Shown: positions 1 through 7,891, counted from the stretch's first letter. The stretch is 21,466 nt of DNA from Desulforhopalus sp. (GCA_023231425.1 JALNVI010000047.1:1-21466), one strand, 5' to 3'. Program-made: numbers and translations. The notes: generated from the letters alone by a model not told the origin.

Positions 1-9
1 AAGAAGTTA

Positions 10-1941
10 TCAGGATTGCTTTCGAAGGCACCTGCGATCTTCAATCCGCATGGTGATTTTCACGCGGTCAAGGTATTCGAGTATGGGAATGGAGAATTTT
101 CGGGAGAGCCCCGTCATTTCCTTAAAGCCCTGAGCATCAATTTCGCCATGCTCAGTCAGATAGGTTTTTACTTCTTCAATCAGCGCTTCCATCACCCCTC
201 TTGCGTAGTAGAGTGATTCGCTGACCTTAATAATGCCGCCGTCCCGCAGCTGAACTTCCATCACCTCTTTCACCAGCTTCGCGGGATACTCATCAAAACG
301 TTCCATGATCTCTTTGATGGTCGGCGTCTGCAGTCCCTTCTCCAGCAACCACTCCAGGAGATCCCGCTCAAGCGCCTTCTCGTCCGCCTTTAAGGCGACT
401 TCGTGGCCTTGAAGGCGAAGCAGCGACTCCTCCTGCACCACCTCACCCTTTTTCACCAGCTCGTTGAGGCAGTAGTTAAATACTTTCTGCTCTACTGGTC
501 GCGGCAGACTGCTGCGCAACTCTTCACGCACAATGCCGGGGAGCAGTGGATGTTTTTTATGCCATCCGGTGAGAGCCTCCACGATCATGACTTTTACGTT
601 CTCGGCCACATTGGTAATGACATAGCGCTGGACAGCAGAATCAACAACTGATATTTTTTTCGTAGAAAGAGGCTCTTGCAGCGCCTTCTTAAGGTGATTT
701 CCAAAGAGACCGATACGGATACCAATATCTCCCGCCGTCAGTCCCTGCTCTCTGCTCTCTTCAAGGAGCAGAAGAATTTTATCGGTAAGATCACCCTGTT
801 CAAGGATGTCATAAATCTGCTGGTTTGCTTCCCGATCTTTATCGTGAAGACGTTTGCGCTTCCGCAACGGCACATTTCCCAACACCTCTCCGCCACCAAT
901 GGTGAGCACCGGGGAGTAACTGCGGATAACAAAGCGGTCCTGCGGCCAGACTGCAACCAGTTCCTCGAGCAGCAGCTGTACCGGGGCTTCATCTCCCGGC
1001 TGAAGCTCTTCGCGGTCGAGCAGGGAAATCCGCCCCAGAATCTCGGTAGAACCGATATCGACACGAACCCTGGTGCGATGCTGTAACGGTTTTTCCGCAG
1101 AGCTGAGATACATCATTCTGGTGTCGAGCATAAAACTCGGTTCCAAGGCATCCGCAGGAGCAAGGACCATGCCACGGGAGATATCACTCACCATCACTCC
1201 CTGCAGGTTGACCGCCGTGCGATGCCCGGCCTCAACCTCCTCCACAGCCTCTCCATGAACCTGAATACCGCGTACCCTTGCCTCAGTTTCAGAGGGAAAA
1301 AGGCGCATGGGATCCCCCGTCTTCATACGTCCGGAGATAGAAGTGCCGGTAACCACCGCACCAAAACCCTTCATGGCGAAACAGCGGTCTACGGGCAGCC
1401 GGAAGGGACCGAAGACTTCTTGAAAGACAAATTTCTGCACCATCCGGTCAAGCTTATTACGAACCTCCTCAATCCCTTCCCCGGTAGTCGATGAGACGTT
1501 GATCATCGGCGCATTCTCAAGGAAAGAACCTTCACAGAATTCCGCAATTTCGCTATGAACCATCTCCAGCCAGTCGGCATCAACCATGTCCTTCTTGGTC
1601 ACAACCACAATTCCCTGCTGGACACCCATCAACCGGCAGATCTCAAAGTGCTCCACCGTCTGCGGCATAATCCCTTCATCGGCGGCAATAATAAAGGCAA
1701 CAATATCTATTCCGGAGACACCGGCAACCATCGTTTTTACAAACTTCTCGTGGCCCGGCACATCAACAATACCGATACGGTGCCCACAGGGCAGATCCAG
1801 CCACGCAAAACCAAGTTCAATGGTGATTCCACGCTTTTTTTCCTCTTTCAGCCGATCAGTCTCCTGCCCGGTAAGCGCACGGACAAAACTGGTTTTGCCG
1901 TGGTCAACATGGCCCGCCGTGCCGAGAACTATTTCACGCAT
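10..1941 (-). CDS. selB: Selenocysteine-specific translation elongation factor SelB
   Basis: SelB is the GTPase that carries Sec-tRNA(Sec) to the ribosome and recognises the SECIS hairpin, allowing UGA to be read as selenocysteine. The 643-residue protein opens with the G1 motif GHVDHGKT (residues 10-17), followed by DVPGHEKF (60-67) and TKKD (115-118). Translation-factor beta-barrel domains follow, and the C-terminal ~250 residues look like the winged-helix SECIS-binding region. The length matches the family (about 610-640 residues). The ATG start is preceded by a GGGTGA-like ribosome site that overlaps the end of the upstream MBL gene, leaving a 16-base gap, so it is probably the last gene of an mrp-MBL-selB operon. 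Its presence implies that the organism makes selenoproteins. No selA, selD or tRNA-Sec lies inside the window. Confidence 0.96.
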   Translation of the reverse strand: MREIVLGTAGHVDHGKTSFVRALTGQETDRLKEEKKRGITIELGFAWLDLPCGHRIGIVDVPGHEKFVKTMVAGVSGIDIVAFIIAADEGIMPQTVEHFEICRLMGVQQGIVVVTKKDMVDADWLEMVHSEIAEFCEGSFLENAPMINVSSTTGEGIEEVRNKLDRMVQKFVFQEVFGPFRLPVDRCFAMKGFGAVVTGTSISGRMKTGDPMRLFPSETEARVRGIQVHGEAVEEVEAGHRTAVNLQGVMVSDISRGMVLAPADALEPSFMLDTRMMYLSSAEKPLQHRTRVRVDIGSTEILGRISLLDREELQPGDEAPVQLLLEELVAVWPQDRFVIRSYSPVLTIGGGEVLGNVPLRKRKRLHDKDREANQQIYDILEQGDLTDKILLLLEESREQGLTAGDIGIRIGLFGNHLKKALQEPLSTKKISVVDSAVQRYVITNVAENVKVMIVEALTGWHKKHPLLPGIVREELRSSLPRPVEQKVFNYCLNELVKKGEVVQEESLLRLQGHEVALKADEKALERDLLEWLLEKGLQTPTIKEIMERFDEYPAKLVKEVMEVQLRDGGIIKVSESLYYARGVMEALIEEVKTYLTEHGEIDAQGFKEMTGLSRKFSIPILEYLDRVKITMRIEDRRCLRKQS

Positions 1942-1957
1942 GAATCACCCAAAAGAC

Positions 1958-2584
1958 TTAGAGAAAGGGATTAGACTTCGCTTCAATGCCGATGGTGGAA
2001 TTGCATCCGCCGTAGCCGTGTCCCGGCCAGACCACCGTTTCAGCGGGAAGAACAAAAAGTTTACTGCGAATAGAGCTGAGAAGCTGCTGTGAGGAACCAC
2101 CGGGAAAATCAGTACGGCCAATACCTCCGGCAAAAAGCGTATCACCGGTGAAGAGATTGGGAGCATTATAAAAACAGACACCACCCGGCGTATGCCCGGG
2201 CGTGTGAATAACTTCAAATTTTTCTTCACCCACAGAAACGACATCACCCTCTTTTATCAGGATATCCGCAGGGGGCGATGCTTCCAGACCAAGCATGGAA
2301 AAATATTCGGCAACGCTTCGTTTTGCAAAGAAGGCTGCATCATCGACATGCATGACAATCTTTGCTCCAGTGGCCTCCTGAATTTTACGATTCCCGCAGA
2401 CATGATCCGGGTGGCCGTGGGTAAGGAGAATATATTCAAGGTCCAGACCATGCTTTTTCACACTGGCGAGAATCTTCTCTTCATCTCCACCAGGATCAAT
2501 AATCGCACCCTTCCCCGTTTTCTCACACCCCACGACATAACAGCAGACATCCATGGTTCCGACAATCAGTTGTTCAAGTATCAT
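1958..2584 (-). CDS. MBL-fold metallo-hydrolase (glyoxalase II-like)
   Basis: A 208-residue single-domain metallo-beta-lactamase-fold protein of the small glyoxalase-II-like class. The binuclear metal signature is complete: THGHPDH (H56, H58, D60, H61), H131 in HTPGHTPGG, D148 in FTGDTLF, and H189 in WPGHG. The GRTDFPGG segment is typical of the YcbL/GloB-like subgroup. There is no separate substrate-binding domain, so S-lactoylglutathione hydrolysis cannot be assumed; other thioesters or persulfides are possible. It lies 52 bases after mrp and 16 before selB, all on the minus strand, which suggests co-transcription. Cytoplasmic: no signal peptide is visible. The fold is certain and the substrate is unknown. 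Confidence 0.93.
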   Translation of the reverse strand: MILEQLIVGTMDVCCYVVGCEKTGKGAIIDPGGDEEKILASVKKHGLDLEYILLTHGHPDHVCGNRKIQEATGAKIVMHVDDAAFFAKRSVAEYFSMLGLEASPPADILIKEGDVVSVGEEKFEVIHTPGHTPGGVCFYNAPNLFTGDTLFAGGIGRTDFPGGSSQQLLSSIRSKLFVLPAETVVWPGHGYGGCNSTIGIEAKSNPFL

Positions 2585-2604
2585 AACAGTTATCCAGAAA
2601 GTAA

Positions 2605-2629
2605 GGCCGGAAGGGAATTCCTTCCGGCC
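2605..2629 (-). terminator. Intercistronic hairpin between mrp and the MBL gene
   Basis: A 10-bp perfect stem (GGCCGGAAGG paired with CCTTCCGGCC) with a 5-base loop lies just after the mrp stop codon. On the minus strand it is followed only by a weak T-rich stretch (TTACTTTC). It could be a leaky terminator, or an mRNA stability element that lowers expression of the MBL gene and selB relative to mrp. Function is inferred from structure only. Confidence 0.45.
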
Positions 2630-2636
2630 ATGAAGA

Positions 2637-3524
2637 TCAGTGTTTTGCCATCGGAATTGGTGCAGGAATTCTCACAGCTGGAACACGCAGTACAACTTGC
2701 GCAAGGACTTTGGCAAAGGCATCAACAGCCGGGCCCGTCTGGTTGGATATGAGGAATGGTTTCCCGTCGTCTCCACCTGTTACAATCTGGGTATCCAGTG
2801 GAATTTTACCAAGGAAGGCAAGGTCGGTTTCACGGGCGAGATCTTCGCCGCCACCGGACTTGAAGATATCAACAGTCTTGCCACAATGCGGGCAGATGAA
2901 ACCAGACATATTCTCAATCAATCCAGCAATTTCCACTTCTACTGTTTTACAGAAGTTAATGGATTTACGGACGTCTGCAAGTGCCACCTTCTGCGGGGTG
3001 GTAACTACGATAGCAGTAAGGTTGGGGATGGTTTGTGCGACGGTAAGGGGCTCATCGCCGGTACCTGGAGGAGCATCAATAATAAGATAGTCAAGATCCC
3101 CCCAGTCCATGTCGGAGATGAACTGACGGATAGCCTGAATTTTCAACGGTCCGCGCCAGATAATCGCTTCGTCACGGTTACGCATCATGTATTCAAGGGA
3201 GACAACTTTCAGGTTGTCATTGAACTTCAAGGTAGGAACGAGATCTTTCGGAGAATCAGGACCTTTCAGCTCTCCTTTCATGTCAAGCATGCGGAGAACA
3301 TCGGGACCATGGATATCGACATCCATCAGGCCAACCTGGTACCCCTTGTCGGCAAGGCCGAGAGCAAGGTTGACAGCAACGGTGGATTTTCCTACACCAC
3401 CCTTGCCGGACATGACAAGGATCTTTCTTTTGATCTTGCCAAGAGATTTCTTAATTGCCAGCTCCTGCTGCGCTGCCGCTGCCTGCTGGGCTTCCGGAGT
3501 CATTCCTCCATTTTTACCTGCCAC
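2637..3524 (-). CDS. mrp: Mrp/NBP35 family iron-sulfur carrier ATPase
   Basis: A 295-residue P-loop ATPase of the Mrp/NBP35/ApbC family, which binds and transfers Fe-S clusters to target apoproteins. The deviant Walker A GKGGVGKS spans residues 40-47, the switch-like DVDIHGPD 68-75, and IIDAPPGTGDEP 148-159. The bridging-cluster CPHC motif is at 211-214. The N-terminal DUF59/MIP18 domain seen in many bacterial Mrp proteins is absent, and so is the N-terminal four-cysteine cluster of eukaryotic Nbp35, so this is the short form. The start is a GTG, decided by a strong AAGGAGGT site (complement of 3531-3538) six bases upstream. It is the first gene of the mrp-MBL-selB operon and diverges from ftsY. 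Confidence 0.95.
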   Translation of the reverse strand: MAGKNGGMTPEAQQAAAAQQELAIKKSLGKIKRKILVMSGKGGVGKSTVAVNLALGLADKGYQVGLMDVDIHGPDVLRMLDMKGELKGPDSPKDLVPTLKFNDNLKVVSLEYMMRNRDEAIIWRGPLKIQAIRQFISDMDWGDLDYLIIDAPPGTGDEPLTVAQTIPNLTAIVVTTPQKVALADVRKSINFCKTVEVEIAGLIENMSGFICPHCGKTVDIFKSGGGEDLARETDLAFLGKIPLDTQIVTGGDDGKPFLISNQTGPAVDAFAKVLAQVVLRVPAVRIPAPIPMAKH

Positions 3525-3530
3525 TGTACT

Positions 3531-3538
3531 ACCTCCTT
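3531..3538 (-). promoter_or_regulatory. Strong Shine-Dalgarno deciding the GTG start of mrp
   Basis: The minus strand reads AAGGAGGT here, an essentially perfect anti-16S complement, with six bases between it and the GTG codon at 3524. This supports GTG over the internal ATG seven codons later. Confidence 0.8.
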
Positions 3539-3686
3539 ATACTTGAGCTGTTAAGCATGAAATGGCCTGTCCCGCTCTTCCAGAATGGAAAGATGGGAAA
3601 CATGCCGCTTTTACCTTATATTCAAGCAGTTTACGCTGAATTTATCGAATTAGACTATATGTCATGCCTGCCACTCGTGCAATGTT

Positions 3687-3709
3687 GAATCCGTCTGCAG
3701 ACGGGATTC
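3687..3709. promoter_or_regulatory. Near-palindrome, possible operator
   Basis: GAATC-CGTCTG and CAGACG-G-GATTC form an 11-bp inverted repeat with a single bulged G and no loop. It lies just upstream of the ftsY promoter candidate. A dimeric regulator site is possible, but no matching regulator is recognised in the window. Confidence 0.3.
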
Positions 3710-3733
3710 GCACTTGCGCGACGGCGGGAAAAT

Positions 3734-3761
3734 TTGTATTTCCTGCTACAACGATTATTAT
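3734..3761 (+). promoter_or_regulatory. ftsY: Candidate sigma-70 promoter for ftsY
   Basis: TTGTAT at 3734-3739 and TATTAT at 3756-3761 are separated by 16 bases, close to the -35/-10 consensus. This would give a leader of about 90 bases before the ftsY ATG. Assigned by eye; other AT-rich options lie nearby. Confidence 0.4.
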
Positions 3762-3855
3762 CGACAATTGCGACAGGCACATTATTTTTTTTCAAAAGGG
3801 GCGGCAGACGGATAGCCACAGAAAGATTCTCCCCCCGCAGACTCTCAGGTGAAAC

Positions 3856-5289
3856 ATGCTCAACTGGTTCAAAAAGAAGCTCAAAGGCAGTACGAAAAAA
3901 ACCACTGAGACGGAGAATGTGGTAGCTCCGGAAAGTGTTGAGAGGCCTGCCGTAGAGGCAGAAATTCCCCCGTCACAAGCTGCCCCAGAGATTGCAGCTC
4001 TGATTGAATCCGCTGAACCGGACAAACCTCTCACATCACCCGCTCCTGTTGAGACAAAAATACCTGTTCCACCTGAAGTCCCCGCCGAACCTGCCACTCT
4101 TACTGAAGCAGCAGAAGTTCCTGAAGTGAAAGAAATTTCTGCAGAGGAAGAAATTCCTGCAGAGGAAGAAATTCCTGAAGCGGAAGAAATTCCCGAAGCG
4201 GAAGAAATTCCCGAAGCGGAAGAAATTCCCGAAGCGGAAGAAATTCCCGAAGCGGAAGAAATTCCCGAAGCGGAAGAAATTCCTGCAGCGGAAGAAGTTC
4301 CTGAAGTGGAGAAAGTTCCTGAAGCAGAGGAAAAATCTCCTCCCCCTAAAAAGTCCCACAGCTCCTTTTTTTCCCGTCTTTCAAAGCGCCTTGACAAGAC
4401 GAAAGAGACGTTCACATATCAGATGGATGCACTCTTTCTCGGCAGCAAAGAGATCGATAACAATTTGCTGGACAGTCTTGAAGAAATTCTCATCACTGCT
4501 GACGTTGGTGTCGCCACCGCAGAAGAACTGCTGGAAGTTCTTCGCCGCAAAGTAAACCGAAAAGAAATTACCAAACCGGAGGCGCTCAAGAAATTACTGA
4601 AGAAACAGATCAAAGATTACATTCTCAGTAATGAAACTGACAGTGCCCTCGTCATGCCTGCAAAAGGGCCTTTTGTTATAATGGTTATCGGCGTCAACGG
4701 TGTGGGCAAAACCACCACCATCGGTAAAATTGCCCACAAATTTATCGCCTCTGGACAGAGTGTGATGCTTGCCGCCGGAGACACCTTCCGAGCAGCAGCT
4801 GTCTCCCAGCTTAAGATCTGGGGAGAACGCAACGGCGTGCCGGTCATTGCTCACCACGATGGTGCAGACCCCTCCTCTGTTGTTTTTGATGCAATATCCG
4901 CCGCCATCGCACAGGATGTTGATGTCCTGCTGGTGGACACAGCCGGCCGCATGCACACCAAAGATAATTTGATGGAGGAGTTGAAGAAGATTAAACGGGT
5001 GATGAAGAAAAAACTACCAGCAGCGCCCCACGAGACTCTGCTGGTTCTTGATGCCACCACCGGCCAGAATGGTATTTCCCAGGCCCGTCTGTTTGATGCC
5101 GCAGTAGAGGTTACCGGTCTTGCCCTGACCAAACTCGATGGGACATCCAAAGGCGGGATTGTCATCAACATCTGCAGGGAGATGAAGATTCCCATCCGTT
5201 TTATTGGTATAGGCGAAGGGATGGAAGATCTGCGTGACTTCGCCCCCGAAGAGTTTGCCGACGCCCTGCTTGAAAACAATTCCCACTGA
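3856..5289 (+). CDS. ftsY: Signal recognition particle receptor FtsY
   Basis: FtsY is the membrane-associated GTPase that docks the SRP-ribosome complex at the Sec translocon. Of its 477 residues, about the first 170 form an acidic A domain rich in Glu and Pro. The N domain runs roughly 170-265 and the G domain 270-477. Visible motifs are GVNGVGKTT (279-287), the insertion-box DTFRAAA, DTAGRMH near 361-367, and TKLDGTSKGG near 425. The start MLNWFKKKLKG is a lipid-binding-like basic amphipathic segment. The A domain carries six EEIPEA hexapeptides in a row plus variants (nt 4147-4326), an unusual local expansion. The TerB/J-domain gene follows after 28 bases, suggesting an operon. Confidence 0.97.
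   Translation: MLNWFKKKLKGSTKKTTETENVVAPESVERPAVEAEIPPSQAAPEIAALIESAEPDKPLTSPAPVETKIPVPPEVPAEPATLTEAAEVPEVKEISAEEEIPAEEEIPEAEEIPEAEEIPEAEEIPEAEEIPEAEEIPEAEEIPAAEEVPEVEKVPEAEEKSPPPKKSHSSFFSRLSKRLDKTKETFTYQMDALFLGSKEIDNNLLDSLEEILITADVGVATAEELLEVLRRKVNRKEITKPEALKKLLKKQIKDYILSNETDSALVMPAKGPFVIMVIGVNGVGKTTTIGKIAHKFIASGQSVMLAAGDTFRAAAVSQLKIWGERNGVPVIAHHDGADPSSVVFDAISAAIAQDVDVLLVDTAGRMHTKDNLMEELKKIKRVMKKKLPAAPHETLLVLDATTGQNGISQARLFDAAVEVTGLALTKLDGTSKGGIVINICREMKIPIRFIGIGEGMEDLRDFAPEEFADALLENNSH
4147..4326 (+). repeat. 18-nt tandem repeat inside ftsY (EEIPEA units)
   Basis: Ten consecutive 18-base units encode EEIPxx-like hexapeptides. The five units at 4183-4272 are identical in sequence (GAAGAAATTCCCGAAGCG). 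The units at both edges carry synonymous and non-synonymous changes. Identity at wobble positions points to recent unit duplication by slippage or unequal exchange. The repeat keeps frame and adds negative charge to the A domain. Confidence 0.95.
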
Positions 5290-5317
5290 AAACCCTGAAA
5301 CGTAATACGAGAATACA

Positions 5318-6199
5318 ATGCGATACCGACAACAACAGCCTCCGGGTTGCGGCGGCTGCCTGCTGATTGCCGCACTTTTCATCCTTCTTACCGGAGGAGC
5401 CCCTGCCCTGATGAGCTTTATCGGCACTATTTTTTACTTTGTGATGTCTCTGGCACTTCTTGGCATCGGCGGCTTCATGATCTTCTCCTGGCTGCTCCGT
5501 AAGCGGGTCTCTGAATATGAACAGTCACAGACAGAGAATCATAACCGCTTTGTCTGGCTGCTGGTCAACATCCTCATCACCATTGCCAAGATTGACGGCC
5601 AGATAACCCGCGCGGAAGTACAGACGATCCATAACTTTTTTCAAATCAATCTGCGCTACAACCAGACACAGATGAGCTGGGTAAAGGAGTTGATCAAAGA
5701 AGCCACCAACAGCGATCAGCCCCTTGACACACTGTGTGTTGAATTTCGCCAGACCTTTCCCTACGAGCACCGTTTCATCCTCCTGGAACTCGTCTATCAA
5801 ATTCTTTTCACCAAGAGCAGTGTTCCGGAAACTGAGCTGAATGTGGCCCGCCATATAGCGCAACTGCTGCAGATCTCCAGCTGGGATCAGCAAACTCTTG
5901 AGAACAAGTACCGCTTTAATCAGCAGAGCAGGACCAGCAGCGGAGGCAGCAGCTGGGGGGGAAGAAGGAGTGGCTCAACCGGTTCGACGGGAGATGAAGC
6001 GGCGACACATTATGCCACTCTGGGCCTCAGTAAAGGTGCCTCGGCAAGCGAAATCAAGAAGGCATACCGCACTCTGAGCATGCAGTATCATCCAGACAAG
6101 GTGCGCAACCTCGGCGAAGAATTTCAAAAAATGGCTGAGGAAAAAATGAAGGAGATAAATGTTGCGCACGATTATTTTGAACGTAACGGGTATCTTTAA
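5318..6199 (+). CDS. Membrane-anchored TerB-like/J-domain co-chaperone (DjlA-like)
   Basis: A 293-residue protein with three visible parts. Two hydrophobic segments lie near residues 14-26 and 31-60, after a short Cys/Pro-rich start (PPGCGGC). A TerB/DjlA-N-like helical domain spans about 75-195, with the typical IAKIDGQITRAEV motif. A Gly/Ser-rich linker (205-225) leads to a C-terminal J domain (230-293) with an intact HPD at 258-260. DjlA proteins are inner-membrane DnaK co-chaperones that stimulate its ATPase through HPD. Two membrane segments, rather than the single one of E. coli DjlA, are a small difference. It lies 28 bases after ftsY, so it is probably co-transcribed; a link to membrane-protein biogenesis is inference from that context. 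Confidence 0.88.
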   Translation: MRYRQQQPPGCGGCLLIAALFILLTGGAPALMSFIGTIFYFVMSLALLGIGGFMIFSWLLRKRVSEYEQSQTENHNRFVWLLVNILITIAKIDGQITRAEVQTIHNFFQINLRYNQTQMSWVKELIKEATNSDQPLDTLCVEFRQTFPYEHRFILLELVYQILFTKSSVPETELNVARHIAQLLQISSWDQQTLENKYRFNQQSRTSSGGSSWGGRRSGSTGSTGDEAATHYATLGLSKGASASEIKKAYRTLSMQYHPDKVRNLGEEFQKMAEEKMKEINVAHDYFERNGYL

Positions 6200-6212
6200 G
6201 AAACAGTCTGAT

Positions 6213-6386
6213 GGGGACCTTGAATAATCTTGTCTTTCGTTCATGTTCGGGGCACAGGAGGGACTTTACCACAGGCATAATTTTGCTATCGGAGTCCAGC
6301 GCTTACCTCGACGTCTCGTTCCTCGCTTTGTCGGAGGATAATTTTTTGCCTGTAACGAAAAAGATGAACGATTATTCAAGGTTCCC
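6213..6386. mobile_element. MITE-like element with 17-bp terminal inverted repeats
   Basis: A 174-bp intergenic element. The left end GGGGACCTTGAATAATC (6213-6229) and the right end (6370-6386, complement GGGAACCTTGAATAATC) match at 16 of 17 positions. Both ends are directly flanked by TGAT (6209-6212 and 6387-6390), a 4-bp target duplication. The interior holds further inverted words (ACAGGC/GCCTGT) but no credible gene, so movement would need a transposase in trans. The left ~40 bases match the 45-bp repeat at 20642-20686. It lies between the J-domain gene and the aminotransferase. Confidence 0.75.
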
Positions 6387-6449
6387 TGATAAATAAAGGG
6401 TTCCCGGAAGAACAACCAGAAGCACTTAACACTATCACGAGAGGTCGCC

Positions 6450-7634
6450 ATGTCGGTATCGGAAAAGATGAGGGAGTATGCCAGCAAATCATCCTGGGTA
6501 CGCAAGATGTTTGAAGAGGGTGCCAGAATGAAGGCTGAATTCGGTGCGGAAAATGTCTTTGATTTCAGTCTTGGCAATCCTGATCTGTCCCCGCCGGAAG
6601 AATTTAACGAAGTGATTCAGCGCATCGCCGCAGATACCACTCCGGGGATCCACGCCTACATGCCAAACGGTGGCTACCCCTGGGTTCGTGACGCCATCGC
6701 CGACAAACTCACCCGGGAGCAGGGAGTACCTGTTGCTGGTGACGACCTGATCATGACCGTTGGAGCTGCAGGTGCCATCAACGTTACCATGAAGGCACTG
6801 CTCAATCCCGGCGAGGAGGTTCTGCTGCTTGCCCCCTACTTTGTGGAGTATGGGTTTTATGTGGAGAACCACGGCGGCGTGCCGAAAGTAATAAACATGA
6901 AGGATGATTTCAGCCTTGATCTGCAGGCCATTGAGGATGCAATTACCAGCAAAACACGGGCAATCATCATCAATTCCCCAAACAACCCCACCGGGCAAAT
7001 ATACTCAACCGCAGAGCTGACAGCTCTTGGTGAAATGCTGGAACGGGTTTCTGAGGAGGTCGCCAAAACAATCTATCTCATTGCGGATGAACCTTACCGG
7101 GCGATCGTTTATGAAGATGCCGAGGTCGGCTCGATATTTCAGGCATGGCGGAACAGCATTGTCCTCTCCTCCTTTTCCAAAGATCTTTCCCTGCCCGGCG
7201 AACGGATCGGTTTTCTTGCCGTAAATCCAAAAATTCGCAGCAAAGCAGAACTGATCAACGCCCTTACTCTCGCCAACCGCATCCTGGGCTTTGTCAACGC
7301 CCCCGCAATGATGCAGCGGGCAGTGGCTGAACTCATTGATGTAAAACCAGACATCTCTCCCTATGTCCGCCGCAAAAAGATGATATGTGATGTGCTGCGT
7401 GAAGCCGGGTTTGAGTTTACCGAACCAAAGGGAACGTTTTACGTCTTCCCCAAAACTCCGATTGAAGATGATGTGGAGTTTGTGAGAATGCTCGCAGAAG
7501 AGAAAATTCTCGCTGTCCCGGGACGCGGCTTTGGTGGTCCGGGCCATATCCGTATCGCCTTCTGCGTACCGGATGAGACAATCACAAACGCTGCAGAAGG
7601 TTTCAAACGGGCGGTGAAGCGGGCAAAGGCATAA
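6450..7634 (+). CDS. Pyridoxal-phosphate-dependent aminotransferase, class I/II
   Basis: A 394-residue fold-type I aminotransferase of the aspartate-aminotransferase superfamily. Visible features are the substrate-loop LGNPDLSPP near 41-49, NSPNNPTG (175-182), DEPY (213-216), and the PLP-binding lysine K244 in SSFSKDLSLPGERIG, with phosphate-contacting R252. A C-terminal HIRIAFC carries the carboxylate-binding arginine. Substrate cannot be set from sequence alone: aspartate, alanine, aromatic or branched-chain amino acids are all possible. An AGAGGT ribosome site precedes the ATG. Transcription probably ends at the hairpin at 7685-7726. A mobile element separates it from the ftsY operon, so it likely has its own promoter. 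Confidence 0.94.
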   Translation: MSVSEKMREYASKSSWVRKMFEEGARMKAEFGAENVFDFSLGNPDLSPPEEFNEVIQRIAADTTPGIHAYMPNGGYPWVRDAIADKLTREQGVPVAGDDLIMTVGAAGAINVTMKALLNPGEEVLLLAPYFVEYGFYVENHGGVPKVINMKDDFSLDLQAIEDAITSKTRAIIINSPNNPTGQIYSTAELTALGEMLERVSEEVAKTIYLIADEPYRAIVYEDAEVGSIFQAWRNSIVLSSFSKDLSLPGERIGFLAVNPKIRSKAELINALTLANRILGFVNAPAMMQRAVAELIDVKPDISPYVRRKKMICDVLREAGFEFTEPKGTFYVFPKTPIEDDVEFVRMLAEEKILAVPGRGFGGPGHIRIAFCVPDETITNAAEGFKRAVKRAKA

Positions 7635-7679
7635 GAGTACTTTGAAACGGCTTGTATCTCGTTCAGATTCAAGGCTCTC
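7635..7679 (+). repeat. Diverged copy of the 45-bp palindromic repeat
   Basis: This 45-base stretch starts on the base after the aminotransferase stop codon. It aligns without gaps to the complement of 20642-20686, sharing TTGAA, CTTGTAT, TCGTTCA and TTCAAGG at the same spacing. The TTTGAA...TTCAAGG ends remain complementary. No flanking duplication is left (ATAA versus AAAC), consistent with an older copy. Confidence 0.6.
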
Positions 7680-7684
7680 AAACA

Positions 7685-7726
7685 AAAGGCGGCGTGGAGA
7701 TTCTCTTCCACGCCGCCTTTGTTTTT
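7685..7726 (+). terminator. Rho-independent terminator after the aminotransferase
   Basis: A 14-bp perfect stem (AAAGGCGGCGTGGA paired with TCCACGCCGCCTTT) with an 8-base loop, followed by GTTTTT. The A-run on the left arm may also let it act for the convergent helicase gene. Confidence 0.9.
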
Positions 7727-7744
7727 CGTTCATCTTCGAGGCCC
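7718..7744 (+). repeat. Partial copy of the 45-bp repeat fused to the terminator tail
   Basis: From the terminator's right arm the sequence reads on into TTTCGTTCATCTTCGAGG, which matches the second half of the 45-bp repeat in the same orientation as the copy at 7635. The terminator therefore sits between a full and a half repeat. Confidence 0.45.
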
Positions 7745-7756
7745 AGAAGGAAATTC

Positions 7757-7853
7757 ACCCCGGATACTAATACCAGGGTACCGTTCATTCACGAGGTGAG
7801 TAAAGAACGGCAGGCTGTCCCGTCAGGGAGATCAATCCCGCCCGGTCAGCCTG
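7757..7853. other. Three tandem hairpins between convergent genes
   Basis: Three inverted repeats lie end to end: ACCC...GGGT (7757-7779), CCGTTC...GAACGG with a further TTCAC/GTGAG inner stem (7781-7810), and CAGGCTG...CAGCCTG with an inner GGG/CCC stem (7811-7853). Read on the minus strand they would follow the helicase stop by about 40 bases. None has a T-run. They may protect the 3' end or hold a factor-dependent terminator; no known RNA family is recognised. Confidence 0.4.
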
Positions 7854-7891
7854 AGAACAGCCCTTTCAAGGTGAAGTGGCAGACGCACAAT

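Larger units (their letters stand above)
3539..3855. other. Divergent intergenic region mrp/ftsY
   Basis: About 320 bases without a convincing gene between divergent mrp and ftsY; short open frames here have no recognisable content. It must hold promoters for both directions. The mrp half (3540-3680) is AT-rich, with no promoter I can place confidently. The ftsY half holds a palindrome at 3687-3709 and a promoter candidate at 3734-3761. An AGGTGA ribosome site lies just before the ftsY ATG. Confidence 0.6.

Noticed and set aside
3664..3852. A 62-codon open frame upstream of ftsY
   Set aside because: It spans the promoter and palindrome region, lacks a ribosome site, and resembles nothing.
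4147..4326. A possible CRISPR-like array
   Set aside because: Units are contiguous with no spacers and stay in frame within ftsY.
3792..4415. A Ser/Gly repeat protein on the minus strand
   Set aside because: It is the complement of the FtsY acidic repeat; the repeat peptides come from the 18-base units.
6211..6396. A 61-codon open frame
   Set aside because: It coincides with the MITE-like element, and its ends are the inverted repeats; no coding signal.
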